Shown here: positions 44,721-52,640 of the stretch, one piece after another
How the letters are laid out: each line of letters starts with the position of its first letter
How positions within the stretch are numbered: position 1 is the stretch's first letter
Source of the DNA: Brachyspira suanatina
GTDB lineage: Bacteria; Spirochaetota; Brachyspiria; Brachyspirales; Brachyspiraceae
NCBI RefSeq assembly: GCF_001049755.1
Contig: NZ_CVLB01000001.1
Location: forward strand, 2,174,010-2,238,009
Direction: 5' to 3'
DNA length: 64,000 nucleotides
The notes under the pieces: model-generated
Told to the model about the DNA's origin: nothing
What the model saw: the letters and a program-made list of their open reading frames with translations, nothing else
Database searches by the model: none
Program-made: the position numbers and the translations under genes

Positions 44721-46034
44721 ATGGATATTGAACTTATCCTTATTATTGTATGTTTTTTTCTATTTGTAGTTGCACCTTTGGCAATTTATTTTAATATTGA
44801 CAAAATTCTGCCAGGTCCAAAGAAATGGTATTCTAAAAATAAAATATGGTTAAATGAAAAAAAATTATTTATGCTTAAAGATAAAATAAATAATATATAT
44901 ATTAATTGTTATAAAATTGAATATGATGAACATTATGATTCATACCGAAGATACTATCGCAAGTTGGAAATTGTATCTCCTTCATTAGAGTTTGATCTGT
45001 ATGCACATGAATATTTTGACTCATTTTCAGGGCAAATGTTTCTACAGTATGGAGATAAATTAATGATTCGTGAAACTAGTCCATTATATATAAATAAAAT
45101 GATGGTTTACCAAAATTATGATGTTAAATATTTTAACGAAATATATTCCAAACAAAATTATTCAACTATACGAAAAAGAGATAAATTTTGGTCAAAAGAA
45201 GAAGTAAGAGACAAATTGACAGCTATAACATTCAGAAAAGAATTAGATTATGAAAGAACATCTAAAATTGAATATACTATGGATATTGAAGATAAAAGAA
45301 TAGAAGGAGTTTTTGAAATTATAAAGCCTGAAGTAGAAATAAAACAATTTTATCTTCCGATTGAACAGACAGATTCCTATAATACAGTTTGGTCTGACTT
45401 GAATAATATGATGACTAATTATTTATTTAATTTCAATTATCCTTTTATTAAAGGAAAAGAAAAAATAAATATGGCTATCAGCGGAGCTTATAATTTTGAT
45501 GAAAAATTCAAACAAGAAAAAGGAAAAGAGCTTGAAGAGAAATTGAAGCATAAAAATGATCTTTTAGAAGATAAATTCTGTATTGATGATAAAACTTGTG
45601 TTGCATATTATAATAAAATTAGTAACTTTAGATGCCTTGATATATTATACTATGATGATGAAGTAATATGTGTATACAAAAGAACTGTAGAAGTAGATTC
45701 AGCTAAAGGAATTATATTAAAGAATCATTCTCTTATATTTGAATTGGAGAGCGAAAGAAGTATAAGTTCTTATTTGAGAGATTTAGTTGTTGATAGTAAA
45801 GAGTTATTATTTAAATATGAACTCACTGATAATTTTTATAAAAATATAGATAATGTAATATTTCTTTTAACAGATACAGGAATTATGGTAATGCCTGAAT
45901 ACCCTAATCTAGATATTAATGACTCTGCATATGAATATGAAGAAATTGCGGAAAGAGTATTTATCCCTACAGAGCATTTAAAAAATTATCTAAATGAAAG
46001 TCATTATTTATTTAATTTTTTTAATAGGAGATAA
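44721..46034 (+). CDS. Membrane-anchored paralogue 2 of the array
   Basis: A 437-residue protein from ATG 44721 (AGGAGG at 44711-44716); a TTG eight codons upstream is unlikely. One membrane helix at the N-terminus (LILIIVCFFLFVVAPLAIYF) is followed by basic residues, placing the large domain in the cytoplasm. Shared family segments: FMLKDKINNIYINCYK, SKIEYTMDIEDKRIEGVFEI, YLFNFNYPFIKGKEKIN, DILYYDDEVICVYKR, SYLRDLVVDSKELL and the C-terminal SHYLFNFF. It is closest to the following gene (46300-47718). The function is unknown. Confidence 0.72.
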   Translation: MDIELILIIVCFFLFVVAPLAIYFNIDKILPGPKKWYSKNKIWLNEKKLFMLKDKINNIYINCYKIEYDEHYDSYRRYYRKLEIVSPSLEFDLYAHEYFDSFSGQMFLQYGDKLMIRETSPLYINKMMVYQNYDVKYFNEIYSKQNYSTIRKRDKFWSKEEVRDKLTAITFRKELDYERTSKIEYTMDIEDKRIEGVFEIIKPEVEIKQFYLPIEQTDSYNTVWSDLNNMMTNYLFNFNYPFIKGKEKINMAISGAYNFDEKFKQEKGKELEEKLKHKNDLLEDKFCIDDKTCVAYYNKISNFRCLDILYYDDEVICVYKRTVEVDSAKGIILKNHSLIFELESERSISSYLRDLVVDSKELLFKYELTDNFYKNIDNVIFLLTDTGIMVMPEYPNLDINDSAYEYEEIAERVFIPTEHLKNYLNESHYLFNFFNRR

Positions 46035-46108
46035 TTGCTTTGATAATTAATTTTTATATACTGAAACAATTATTTTTGTAAATTTATATATTTTTATAGG
46101 TATATTAT

Positions 46109-46135
46109 CAACTTTTTTGTCGCACAAAAAAGTTG
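46109..46135. repeat. Long perfect hairpin repeat, copy A
   Basis: CAACTTTTTTGT (46109-46120), loop CGC, ACAAAAAAGTTG (46124-46135): a 12-base perfect stem. It is followed by GCAAAAAACGCAA. The reverse complement of this region recurs at 47995-48031 with a compensated A-T to T-A change. Confidence 0.8.
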
Positions 46136-46219
46136 CAAAAAACGCAAGTACTTTAACTCTATATGTAGAGAATATATATTAAATGTAGTATAAATACACT
46201 GAAATTCAGGTTACACATT

Positions 46220-46273
46220 GCCGCAGTCACACATAGCAGTAAGTTCACTCACTAGCTTATATATGGCAGCGGC
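46220..46273 (+). promoter_or_regulatory. Leader hairpin before paralogue 3
   Basis: GCCGC (46220-46224) and GCGGC (46269-46273) bracket a 44-base loop just upstream of GAGCATAGCAATAATCGGAG. The same CATA.CAATAAT.GGAG sequence precedes the gene at 48177, and a similar one the gene at 44721, so these leaders are related. Confidence 0.5.
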
Positions 46274-46299
46274 GAGCATAGCAATAATCGGAGTTATTT

Positions 46300-47718
46300 A
46301 TGATATCATTTGGAATATTGGAACCATTAAGACTTTTTCTTATTAGTGACTATTTCTGGCCTATTATTTTTGGAGTACCTATAATTTTGCTAGCTGTAAT
46401 TTTTATGCTTGAGAAGAGAGCAAAAAAATGGTATGCTAAAAATAAAATATTGGTATATGAAAAAAGTTTTTTCATGCTGAAAGATAGAGTAAATAATATA
46501 TATATTAATTGCTATAAATATAAAGATAATAACTATGATGAATGGTACAGAAAACATCGAGGTAAAGTAAAGTATTTAATTAAAGTAAAATTTGATAATT
46601 TCGCACGTGAATATTTTTCTTCTTTTACAGGTCAAATGTTTATAAATAACGAAAATAAATTAATGATTCGTGAAACTAATGAATTAAATAATAATGAAAT
46701 TAATGTTTACCGTGATTATGATTTGGGTTATTTTGAAAAACTAAAGGAAAAGCAATTTAAATTCTATATTCCTTATGAAACATACTGGAAAGAACCGCAT
46801 AAATTTTCTAATTGGAGTTCAAAAGAAAAGAATAGAGAAATTTTATTAAAGATAAAATTCAAAAGAGAATTCGATTATGAAATAACATCAGAAATTGAAT
46901 ATACTATGGATATTGAAGGCGGAAAAGTAGAAGGAGTTTTTGAAGTTATTAGAAAGCCTGAAATGGAAATAAGAGAGTTTTATATTCCAGTAGAACAGAC
47001 TACTTTTACTAATGATAAATATTCAGCTTACCTTGGTATGGATGAAGTTAGAAAAATGCTTACTAATTATTTATTTAATTTCAATTATCCTTTTATTAGA
47101 GGAAAAGAAAAAATAAATTCGGCCATCAGCGGAGCTTACAATTTTGATGAAAATTTTAAAGAAGCAAAGGGAAGAGAACTTGAAAAAGAATTAAAAAATA
47201 AAGAGCTTATTATAGAAAAATTCCATCATTATGATCAAAACAAAGCCTATTATGCAGATAAAATTGGTATTATATATTATAAGAAACTTAAAGACTTTAG
47301 ATGCTTTGATATATTATACTATGATAATGAATTAATATGTATATATAAAAGAACTGTAAAAGCAGATGAAAGAAGAGATGAAGCTGCAGTAAAGAACCAT
47401 TCTTTTATATTTGAATTAAACGGAGAAAAAAGTATAAGTTCTTATTTAAGAGATTTAGTTACTGATAGTAAAGAATTATTATCTAAATATGTAGTTCCTG
47501 ACTATTTTTATGACAATATATATAGTTTAATATTTTTTTTAACAGATACGGGAATTGTAGTAATGCCTGAATATACTAATCTAATTCTTAATGATGAGGA
47601 CTATGACTTGGAAAATACAAATGAAAAAATTGCAAGTAGAATATTTATTTCTTCAGCTGATTTAAAAAATTATTTAAATAGAAGTCATTCTTTATTTAAT
47701 TTTTTTGATAGGCAATAA
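46300..47718 (+). CDS. Membrane-anchored paralogue 3 of the array
   Basis: A 472-residue protein. The hydrophobic N-terminus (YFWPIIFGVPIILLAVIFML) is followed by EKRAKKWYAKNK, placing the C-terminal domain inside. Shared segments: FMLKDRVNNIYINCYKY, SEIEYTMDIEGGKVEGVFEV, YLFNFNYPFIRGKEKIN, DILYYDNELICIYKR, SSYLRDLVTDSKELLSKY and the closing HSLFNFF. It is nearly identical in patches to paralogue 2, indicating recent duplication or gene conversion. The gene is flanked by inverted copies of the long hairpin repeat (46109 and 48005). The function is unknown. Confidence 0.72.
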   Translation: MISFGILEPLRLFLISDYFWPIIFGVPIILLAVIFMLEKRAKKWYAKNKILVYEKSFFMLKDRVNNIYINCYKYKDNNYDEWYRKHRGKVKYLIKVKFDNFAREYFSSFTGQMFINNENKLMIRETNELNNNEINVYRDYDLGYFEKLKEKQFKFYIPYETYWKEPHKFSNWSSKEKNREILLKIKFKREFDYEITSEIEYTMDIEGGKVEGVFEVIRKPEMEIREFYIPVEQTTFTNDKYSAYLGMDEVRKMLTNYLFNFNYPFIRGKEKINSAISGAYNFDENFKEAKGRELEKELKNKELIIEKFHHYDQNKAYYADKIGIIYYKKLKDFRCFDILYYDNELICIYKRTVKADERRDEAAVKNHSFIFELNGEKSISSYLRDLVTDSKELLSKYVVPDYFYDNIYSLIFFLTDTGIVVMPEYTNLILNDEDYDLENTNEKIASRIFISSADLKNYLNRSHSLFNFFDRQ

Positions 47719-47827
47719 TTGTTTTTATAATTAATTTTTATATAATATGGAGTGTATACTGTAGAACATAAAATTTGAATATATAGCTAAACAACTATAT
47801 TTGGTCAAAAATTGTTTTATTATTTGT

Positions 47828-47923
47828 GGGGACTAGCCCCAACACCCCCAGTTCTTTTACCGACGCTCTGCGTGCCGTAGGCAAGGTACCTTTCGGTATT
47901 GGTATAAAAGAACCAAAAGAACT
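47828..47923. repeat. Multi-hairpin intergenic element
   Basis: GGGGACTAGCCCC is followed by AGTTCTTTT (47851-47859), which pairs with AAAAGAACT (47915-47923). Between them are ACGCTCTGCGT, TGCCGTAGGCA (47874-47884) and AAGGTACCTT mini-palindromes. The outer part is a relative of the interior of the MITE-like element at 40901-41131. It lies in the 458-base gap 47719-48176, which holds three separate structured elements and no gene. Confidence 0.65.
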
Positions 47924-47994
47924 GCATTTTAGTATAAATTTAGGATATATCCTATATTTAATAAGTATTTTTAAAATATAAAGTTCTAGTAATT

Positions 47995-48031
47995 GCGTTT
48001 TTTGCTACTTTTTTGTGCGTCAAAAAAGTAG
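47995..48031. repeat. Long perfect hairpin repeat, copy B
   Basis: CTACTTTTTTG (48005-48015), loop TGCGT, CAAAAAAGTAG (48021-48031): an 11-base perfect stem preceded by TGCGTTTTTTG. It is the inverted relative of copy A at 46109-46135. Confidence 0.8.
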
Positions 48032-48137
48032 ATAAAATTTACATAAAGTACATCAGTTTACAAAGTTAAAAATTTTCAGTATTATAAATAAAAAATTAGT
48101 GATTTTATTTATTAGTTTATATTGCGTACTAAGTAGG

Positions 48138-48173
48138 CACACTTCGTGTGGGTGAACATAACAATAATAGGAG
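48138..48173 (+). promoter_or_regulatory. Leader hairpin and ribosome site before paralogue 4
   Basis: CACAC (48138-48142), loop TTC, GTGTG (48146-48150), then CATAACAATAATAGGAG. The position and the sequence after the hairpin match the leader of the gene at 46300. Confidence 0.5.
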
Positions 48174-48176
48174 AAC

Positions 48177-49466
48177 GTGAAAACAATGAAAAATTTAATA
48201 ACTAAATTTATGGATAAGGATATAATAATTTTGTTAGCAGTAGTAATTTTAGTAGCCGCTGTCATAATAATTATTAATATACCTAAAAATAAGGCTAAGA
48301 AAAACCCTGTAAGATTCTATAAAAATAATTTTTTCATGCTTAAAGACAAAGTTAACAATATATATGTTTATGCTTATGAACACAAAAAAAATGATAGTCA
48401 TAATGATTTATACTTTGATAGAGATAATGTATTTCCATATCTAGGAAGAGTATATATAAATAATGATAATGGCTTTATTATAAATGATGTTTACTTTTCA
48501 TCTGAAAGAATAGGAGTTGATAATTATTATAATAAAGATAATCCAATTTTAATTAATAAACACTCATCAGAGGGTAGTAGATCTTCTAGATATGATGCTG
48601 AAACTTTTGCTGAAATAAAATTCAAAACAAAATTAAATGATACATCAAAATCAGAAATTGAGTATGTTATTGAGTTTAAGCCTTATGACAGTATTGTTGA
48701 CTATGTTGGCGATAATATTAAAAAAACTTTAAGAGAGCCTGTAAAAATAGAAGGAACTTTTGAAATTATAAGAGAAGATGAAGCAGAAATAATAAGACTG
48801 CATAATACAGACATATTGGGTTTGTATAATGATAAAAGTATTTTATTCAGTTCTGAGAGAATATTCTCTCTCAATGTATTTAATTTTGATTATCTTTTTA
48901 TAAATGGAAAAGAAAAAATAAATTCATATATTAATGGAGTTAGAGAGTTTTCAGAGGAGTTTTTGAAAGATAAAATAAATGAAAATAAGGATATAGTAGA
49001 ATTGTATCTAAAAGAATCTAAAAAAAGACATTGGAAATCATTAATGGATGAGAGTATATTAAATTATATTGACAATTATGCTGATTATTATAATGAACTT
49101 AAAGAGTTTAAAAGTTTTAATATATTATACTATGATGATAAAACAATATCTTTATATAAAAGAGTTTCAAAGCTGGAAGATTTGCAGCTTGCTGAAATAG
49201 ATAATATGTTTATGACATTTGAGTTGAGCAGTCAAAAATTAATAAGCCCTTATCTTAAAGATTTAGTAAATGATGCTGAAAAATTACTAAAAGAATACAA
49301 TGCTCCTAGTGATTTTTATTCTAATATAGATAATTTAATTTTTGGTGTAACAGATTCATTTATTATAATAATGAAAGAAAAAGGATACGGAAAAATATTT
49401 ATTGATAATAAGAATGTGAAAGAGTATATAAATAAAGAGCATTATTTGGCTTATTTGTTTAATTAA
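48177..49466 (+). CDS. Membrane-anchored paralogue 4 of the array
   Basis: A 429-residue protein with GTG at 48177 as start (AGGAG close upstream); the ATG at 48186 is an alternative. One N-terminal membrane helix (IIILLAVVILVAAVIIIINI) is followed by PKNKAKKN, so the domain is cytoplasmic. Shared segments: FMLKDKVNNIYVYAYEHK, SEIEYVIEFK, FNFDYLFINGKEKINSYI, NILYYDDKTISLYKR, LISPYLKDLVNDAEKLLKEY and EHYLAYLFN. Its last 75 codons are almost identical to those of the next gene. The function is unknown. Confidence 0.72.
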   Translation: MKTMKNLITKFMDKDIIILLAVVILVAAVIIIINIPKNKAKKNPVRFYKNNFFMLKDKVNNIYVYAYEHKKNDSHNDLYFDRDNVFPYLGRVYINNDNGFIINDVYFSSERIGVDNYYNKDNPILINKHSSEGSRSSRYDAETFAEIKFKTKLNDTSKSEIEYVIEFKPYDSIVDYVGDNIKKTLREPVKIEGTFEIIREDEAEIIRLHNTDILGLYNDKSILFSSERIFSLNVFNFDYLFINGKEKINSYINGVREFSEEFLKDKINENKDIVELYLKESKKRHWKSLMDESILNYIDNYADYYNELKEFKSFNILYYDDKTISLYKRVSKLEDLQLAEIDNMFMTFELSSQKLISPYLKDLVNDAEKLLKEYNAPSDFYSNIDNLIFGVTDSFIIIMKEKGYGKIFIDNKNVKEYINKEHYLAYLFN

Positions 49467-49560
49467 TTTTTATATAAAAATTTTAGTTTTTCAAATTTTA
49501 CTATTTGCATTGACTATTAAATTATAAATGAAAAATAATTTTTGGAGTTAAATAAATATT

Positions 49561-50634
49561 ATGAAAGAATTATTATATAGTATTCTCTATAACGAATATT
49601 TTGTTTTGATTATTTCTATTATTATTGTAGTTATTATTTTTAAATTATTAATGAAAAATAAATACCGTCCTTATTTTGAAATAAAGGATATAACTTTTAC
49701 TATACTTAAAGATAATATTAATAATATATACATTTATTGCAATAAATTTGAAAATATAGATGATGGTATTCATTATTTGTATAGAGGAAAAATTTTTATA
49801 AATAATGATGATTTATTTGGTATTTATGAAATTAGAGGAAACAGCAGTAAAATAGAAGTTTTTGATTATTATACTGAAGAAGAATTTATAAGATCTAAAA
49901 TAAAAAATATTGCTGAAATCAATTTCAAAAATAATAATATTTCAAAATATGTTATGGAGCTTAATTTCAAAAAAATAGAAGGAGTTTTTGAATTAATAAA
50001 TGAACCTAAAATAAATATAAAAAAATTTAATATATACAAATTTGGATATTTAAAAAACTATGGAGAATTAAGCGTAATTCTTAGTTATTTATTCAATTTT
50101 TATTATGCATTTATAGACAATAAAGAAAAAATAAATTTTGATATTAATGGCGAATCTAGTTTTTCAAAAGATTTTCAGTATAAAAAAGAAAATGAACTTT
50201 CAGATGAAATTAATTCATTTTTGAAAAAAATTCCTGTTTATGAATTAAGAAAATATTTTATTAAAATTAAAGATTTATATGCTTTTAATATATTATACTT
50301 TGATGAAAAAACTATTTGTATGTACAAAAGACTTATAAAAACAGAAAATAGTAAAGAAATTATAATAAATAATGTTTTTCTAATTTATGATTTGAATAAT
50401 CAAAAATTAGTTACTCCATATTTGAAAGACTTAGTAAATGATGCTGAAAAATTATTAAAAGAATACAATGCTACTAGTGATTTTTATTCTAATATAGATA
50501 ATTTAATTTTTGGTATAACAGATTCATTTATTATAATAATGAAAGAAAAAGGATATGAAAAAATATTTATTGATTTTAATAATATAAAAGAGTATATAAA
50601 TAAGGATAATTATTTGGCTTATTTATTTAATTGA
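49561..50634 (+). CDS. Membrane-anchored paralogue 5 of the array
   Basis: A 357-residue protein, the shortest member. The N-terminal membrane helix (YFVLIISIIIVVIIFKLLM) is followed by the shared domain: FTILKDNINNIYIYCNKF, KIEGVFELINEPK, YLFNFYYAFIDNKEKIN, NILYFDEKTICMYKR, PYLKDLVNDAEKLLKEYNAT and NYLAYLFN. A TTTGGAG lies upstream of the ATG. It is followed 24 bases later by the ankyrin membrane gene, so they are probably co-transcribed. The function is unknown. Confidence 0.72.
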   Translation: MKELLYSILYNEYFVLIISIIIVVIIFKLLMKNKYRPYFEIKDITFTILKDNINNIYIYCNKFENIDDGIHYLYRGKIFINNDDLFGIYEIRGNSSKIEVFDYYTEEEFIRSKIKNIAEINFKNNNISKYVMELNFKKIEGVFELINEPKINIKKFNIYKFGYLKNYGELSVILSYLFNFYYAFIDNKEKINFDINGESSFSKDFQYKKENELSDEINSFLKKIPVYELRKYFIKIKDLYAFNILYFDEKTICMYKRLIKTENSKEIIINNVFLIYDLNNQKLVTPYLKDLVNDAEKLLKEYNATSDFYSNIDNLIFGITDSFIIIMKEKGYEKIFIDFNNIKEYINKDNYLAYLFN

Positions 50635-50658
50635 TTTTTAGTTTATAATAAATCAATT

Positions 50659-51378
50659 ATGAGTAATAAATTAAAAATTATAATAAATATATTTGCTGTT
50701 ATTATCATTGTTGCATCTGTCAATATTATTATTTCTTCTTTTTCAATGATGATATTTTATAATAAAAGTAATTTATTTTATATCATTGATATAATTGCTT
50801 TACTTTTTATAATAAACTCTGTAGTACTGCTTTATAAAAAGAATTATAAAGCATTTATTATAGGCTTTGTTTTGATATTATCATTTAGTTTTGTATTTAC
50901 TGCTTGCAATTATGTTATATATGCATGGAAATCAGAAAAAGCTAAAATTGTAAAAAAAGATAAGGAAGTACATAATTCTTTGGATAGAGCATTAGCCAAA
51001 GAACGTTTTTTTAAAGCTGCTGAAAAAGGAGATATTGAAAGAATAAAGAAACTAATGGATTATGTTGATATTAATACTAAAGATGCTTATGGAATTAATG
51101 CCTTGATGCATGCCTTAATTTTTAATAATTTGGAATCTGTAGAATTCTTATTAGAAAATGGTGCCGATGTAAATTCAATCGATTATGAATATCAAACGCC
51201 TTTAATGTATGCAGTACAGAAAAATAATGCAGAAATTGTAAAGCTTTTAATTTATAAAGGTGCTGACATTAACTTTAAAGATGCTAGAAATAGAACTGCT
51301 TTAGATATAGCAAAATCAAAAGGTTATGATGATATAGCTGAGATTTTAGAGAATGCTAAAAAATATATAAAAAAGTGA
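50659..51378 (+). CDS. Membrane protein with C-terminal ankyrin repeats
   Basis: A 239-residue protein with three N-terminal hydrophobic helices (residues about 5-95) followed by a charged linker (KSEKAKIVKKDKEV) and four ankyrin repeats (about 118-235): RFFKAAEKGDIERIKKLMDY, NALMHALIFNNLESVEFLLENG, TPLMYAVQKNNAEIVKLLIYKG and TALDIAKSKGYDDIAEIL. Ankyrin repeats bind proteins. It closes the array whose first gene also carries ankyrin repeats, so ankyrin modules bracket the shared-domain proteins. No ribosome site is obvious, which fits coupling to the gene ahead. Confidence 0.8.
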   Translation: MSNKLKIIINIFAVIIIVASVNIIISSFSMMIFYNKSNLFYIIDIIALLFIINSVVLLYKKNYKAFIIGFVLILSFSFVFTACNYVIYAWKSEKAKIVKKDKEVHNSLDRALAKERFFKAAEKGDIERIKKLMDYVDINTKDAYGINALMHALIFNNLESVEFLLENGADVNSIDYEYQTPLMYAVQKNNAEIVKLLIYKGADINFKDARNRTALDIAKSKGYDDIAEILENAKKYIKK

Positions 51379-51479
51379 TATTATAAAAAATGTCATTATA
51401 TAAATTCTTATTTAAGATTTTTATATAGATTTTATTTTTATAAATTAGAATATAGAAGAAGTATTTATTAAATAGAAAA

Positions 51480-51525
51480 TTAAAAATAAAAATATCTCAG
51501 CTAATTAGTTATTATCAGCTGAGAT
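51480..51525 (-). terminator. Terminator of the rplU-prp-rpmA operon
   Basis: On the minus strand ATCTCAGCT (51525-51517) pairs with AGCTGAGAT (51502-51494), followed by ATTTTTATTTTT. Confidence 0.8.
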
Positions 51526-51550
51526 ATAATATTTTCAATAGTTCAATTTA

Positions 51551-51805
51551 TTATTCAGTTACAACAGAGATAGTTTTCTTTCCGAATTTATTAGTATGGA
51601 ACTTCACATAACCAGAAGCAGTAGCAAATATAGTATGATCGCGACCTATATCAACATTTCTTCCAGCATGGAATTGAGTACCGCGTTGTCTAACTATAAT
51701 ATTGCCAGATATAACTTTCTGACCGCCGTAAACTTTAACACCTAAACGTTTAGATTGACTATCGCGTCCGTTTTTAGAACTTCCGCCACCTTTCTTATGT
51801 GCCAT
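51551..51805 (-). CDS. rpmA: 50S ribosomal protein L27
   Basis: Large-subunit protein whose N-terminal tail reaches the peptidyl-transferase centre. The 84 residues begin [20 protein letters not shown], with no N-terminal extension, and continue with [20 protein letters not shown] and [18 protein letters not shown] precedes the ATG. The start overlaps the end of prp by 11 bases. It is the last gene of the L21-Prp-L27 operon. Confidence 0.98.
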   Translation of the reverse strand: MAHKKGGGSSKNGRDSQSKRLGVKVYGGQKVISGNIIVRQRGTQFHAGRNVDIGRDHTIFATASGYVKFHTNKFGKKTISVVTE

Positions 51806-52151
51806 TTTTATACTCCTCTTTATATTTTATAAAATCAGGATACTCTTTAATTAAAGATTTTATACCTATCAAATATCCATTACTAACTATTTTATATTCT
51901 ATTTTTTTATCATTTTCAAGTTTATAAAAATTAACAACTTCTAAACTCAAAAATCCATCATTTATTTTGTACTTTAAAAATCTATTTCCTACTATAGATA
52001 ATAAAGCCTTATACATAGCCTGTGTCAATGCACTCAAAGCTATACAAACTTCATAACCTTCACCAGATCTTTTAATGCCAGCATGTCCTTCAACTGTTAT
52101 GCTTTGTATAATCGATTCTATATCATATACTACATTAACAAATGAAGACAT
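51795..52151 (-). CDS. prp: Ribosomal-processing cysteine protease Prp-like protein
   Basis: Homologue of the cysteine protease that trims the N-terminal extension of L27 in Firmicutes. The 118 residues keep the catalytic pair His23 (EGHAG) and Cys36 ([14 protein letters not shown]) in the family spacing. Its position between rplU and rpmA is the conserved one. Its start overlaps the rplU stop by one base (TAATG), and its end overlaps rpmA, so translation is tightly coupled. L27 here lacks the cleavable extension, so the substrate or role may differ. Confidence 0.85.
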   Translation of the reverse strand: MSSFVNVVYDIESIIQSITVEGHAGIKRSGEGYEVCIALSALTQAMYKALLSIVGNRFLKYKINDGFLSLEVVNFYKLENDKKIEYKIVSNGYLIGIKSLIKEYPDFIKYKEEYKNGT

Positions 52152-52462
52152 TAAACAGCTATATCTTCAATAGTTATTTTATGGTATTTATGTCTATGTC
52201 CTGTTTTTCTTCTATAGTCTTTTCTTCTTTTATGTTTACCGATAACTACTTTATCACCTTTCATCATTTCTACTATTTTAGAACTTACTTTAACGCCATC
52301 AACATAAGGTGTACCTACTAAAACACTTTCATCATCTTTTTTAAGAAGAAGAGTTTTAATTTCAGGAGCTTCTTTAGCATCATCGCCTAGATATTCTACT
52401 AAAATATCCTGACCTTTTTCCACCTTGTATTGCTTACCTTTTACTTCTACGATTGCATACAT
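52151..52462 (-). CDS. rplU: 50S ribosomal protein L21
   Basis: Large-subunit 23S-binding protein, 103 residues. The conserved start MYAIVEVKGKQYKVEKGQ, the DKVVIGKHKRRKDYRRKTGH region and the C-terminal YHKITIEDI are diagnostic. It is the first gene of the operon, transcribed from a consensus promoter at 52520. Confidence 0.98.
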   Translation of the reverse strand: MYAIVEVKGKQYKVEKGQDILVEYLGDDAKEAPEIKTLLLKKDDESVLVGTPYVDGVKVSSKIVEMMKGDKVVIGKHKRRKDYRRKTGHRHKYHKITIEDIAV

Positions 52463-52519
52463 TATTGCTTATCTCCAATTTATATATATTTTTATTTTAT
52501 ACAATACTATGAGTACATT

Positions 52520-52548
52520 ATAATACTATATTAAAGTAATTTTGTCAA
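52520..52548 (-). promoter_or_regulatory. Promoter of the rplU operon
   Basis: On the minus strand: TTGACA (52548-52543), 17-base spacer, TATTAT (52525-52520). It lies 58 bases before the rplU start. Confidence 0.7.
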
Positions 52549-52640
52549 GCATAAAAATAAAAAACTATCATTAACTAAAAAATAAATTACTGCTTTAAAT
52601 AAATAGATTTTTTTATAAAAATATTGTAATATATAGATCA

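Noticed and set aside
47828..47923. tRNA or other classical structured RNA gene
   Set aside because: No acceptor stem, T-loop or CCA-type arrangement fits; the palindromes form separate hairpins and are related to a repeat elsewhere.
43741..48031. CRISPR array
   Set aside because: The palindromes in this region are not regularly spaced, differ in sequence, and no cas gene is present.
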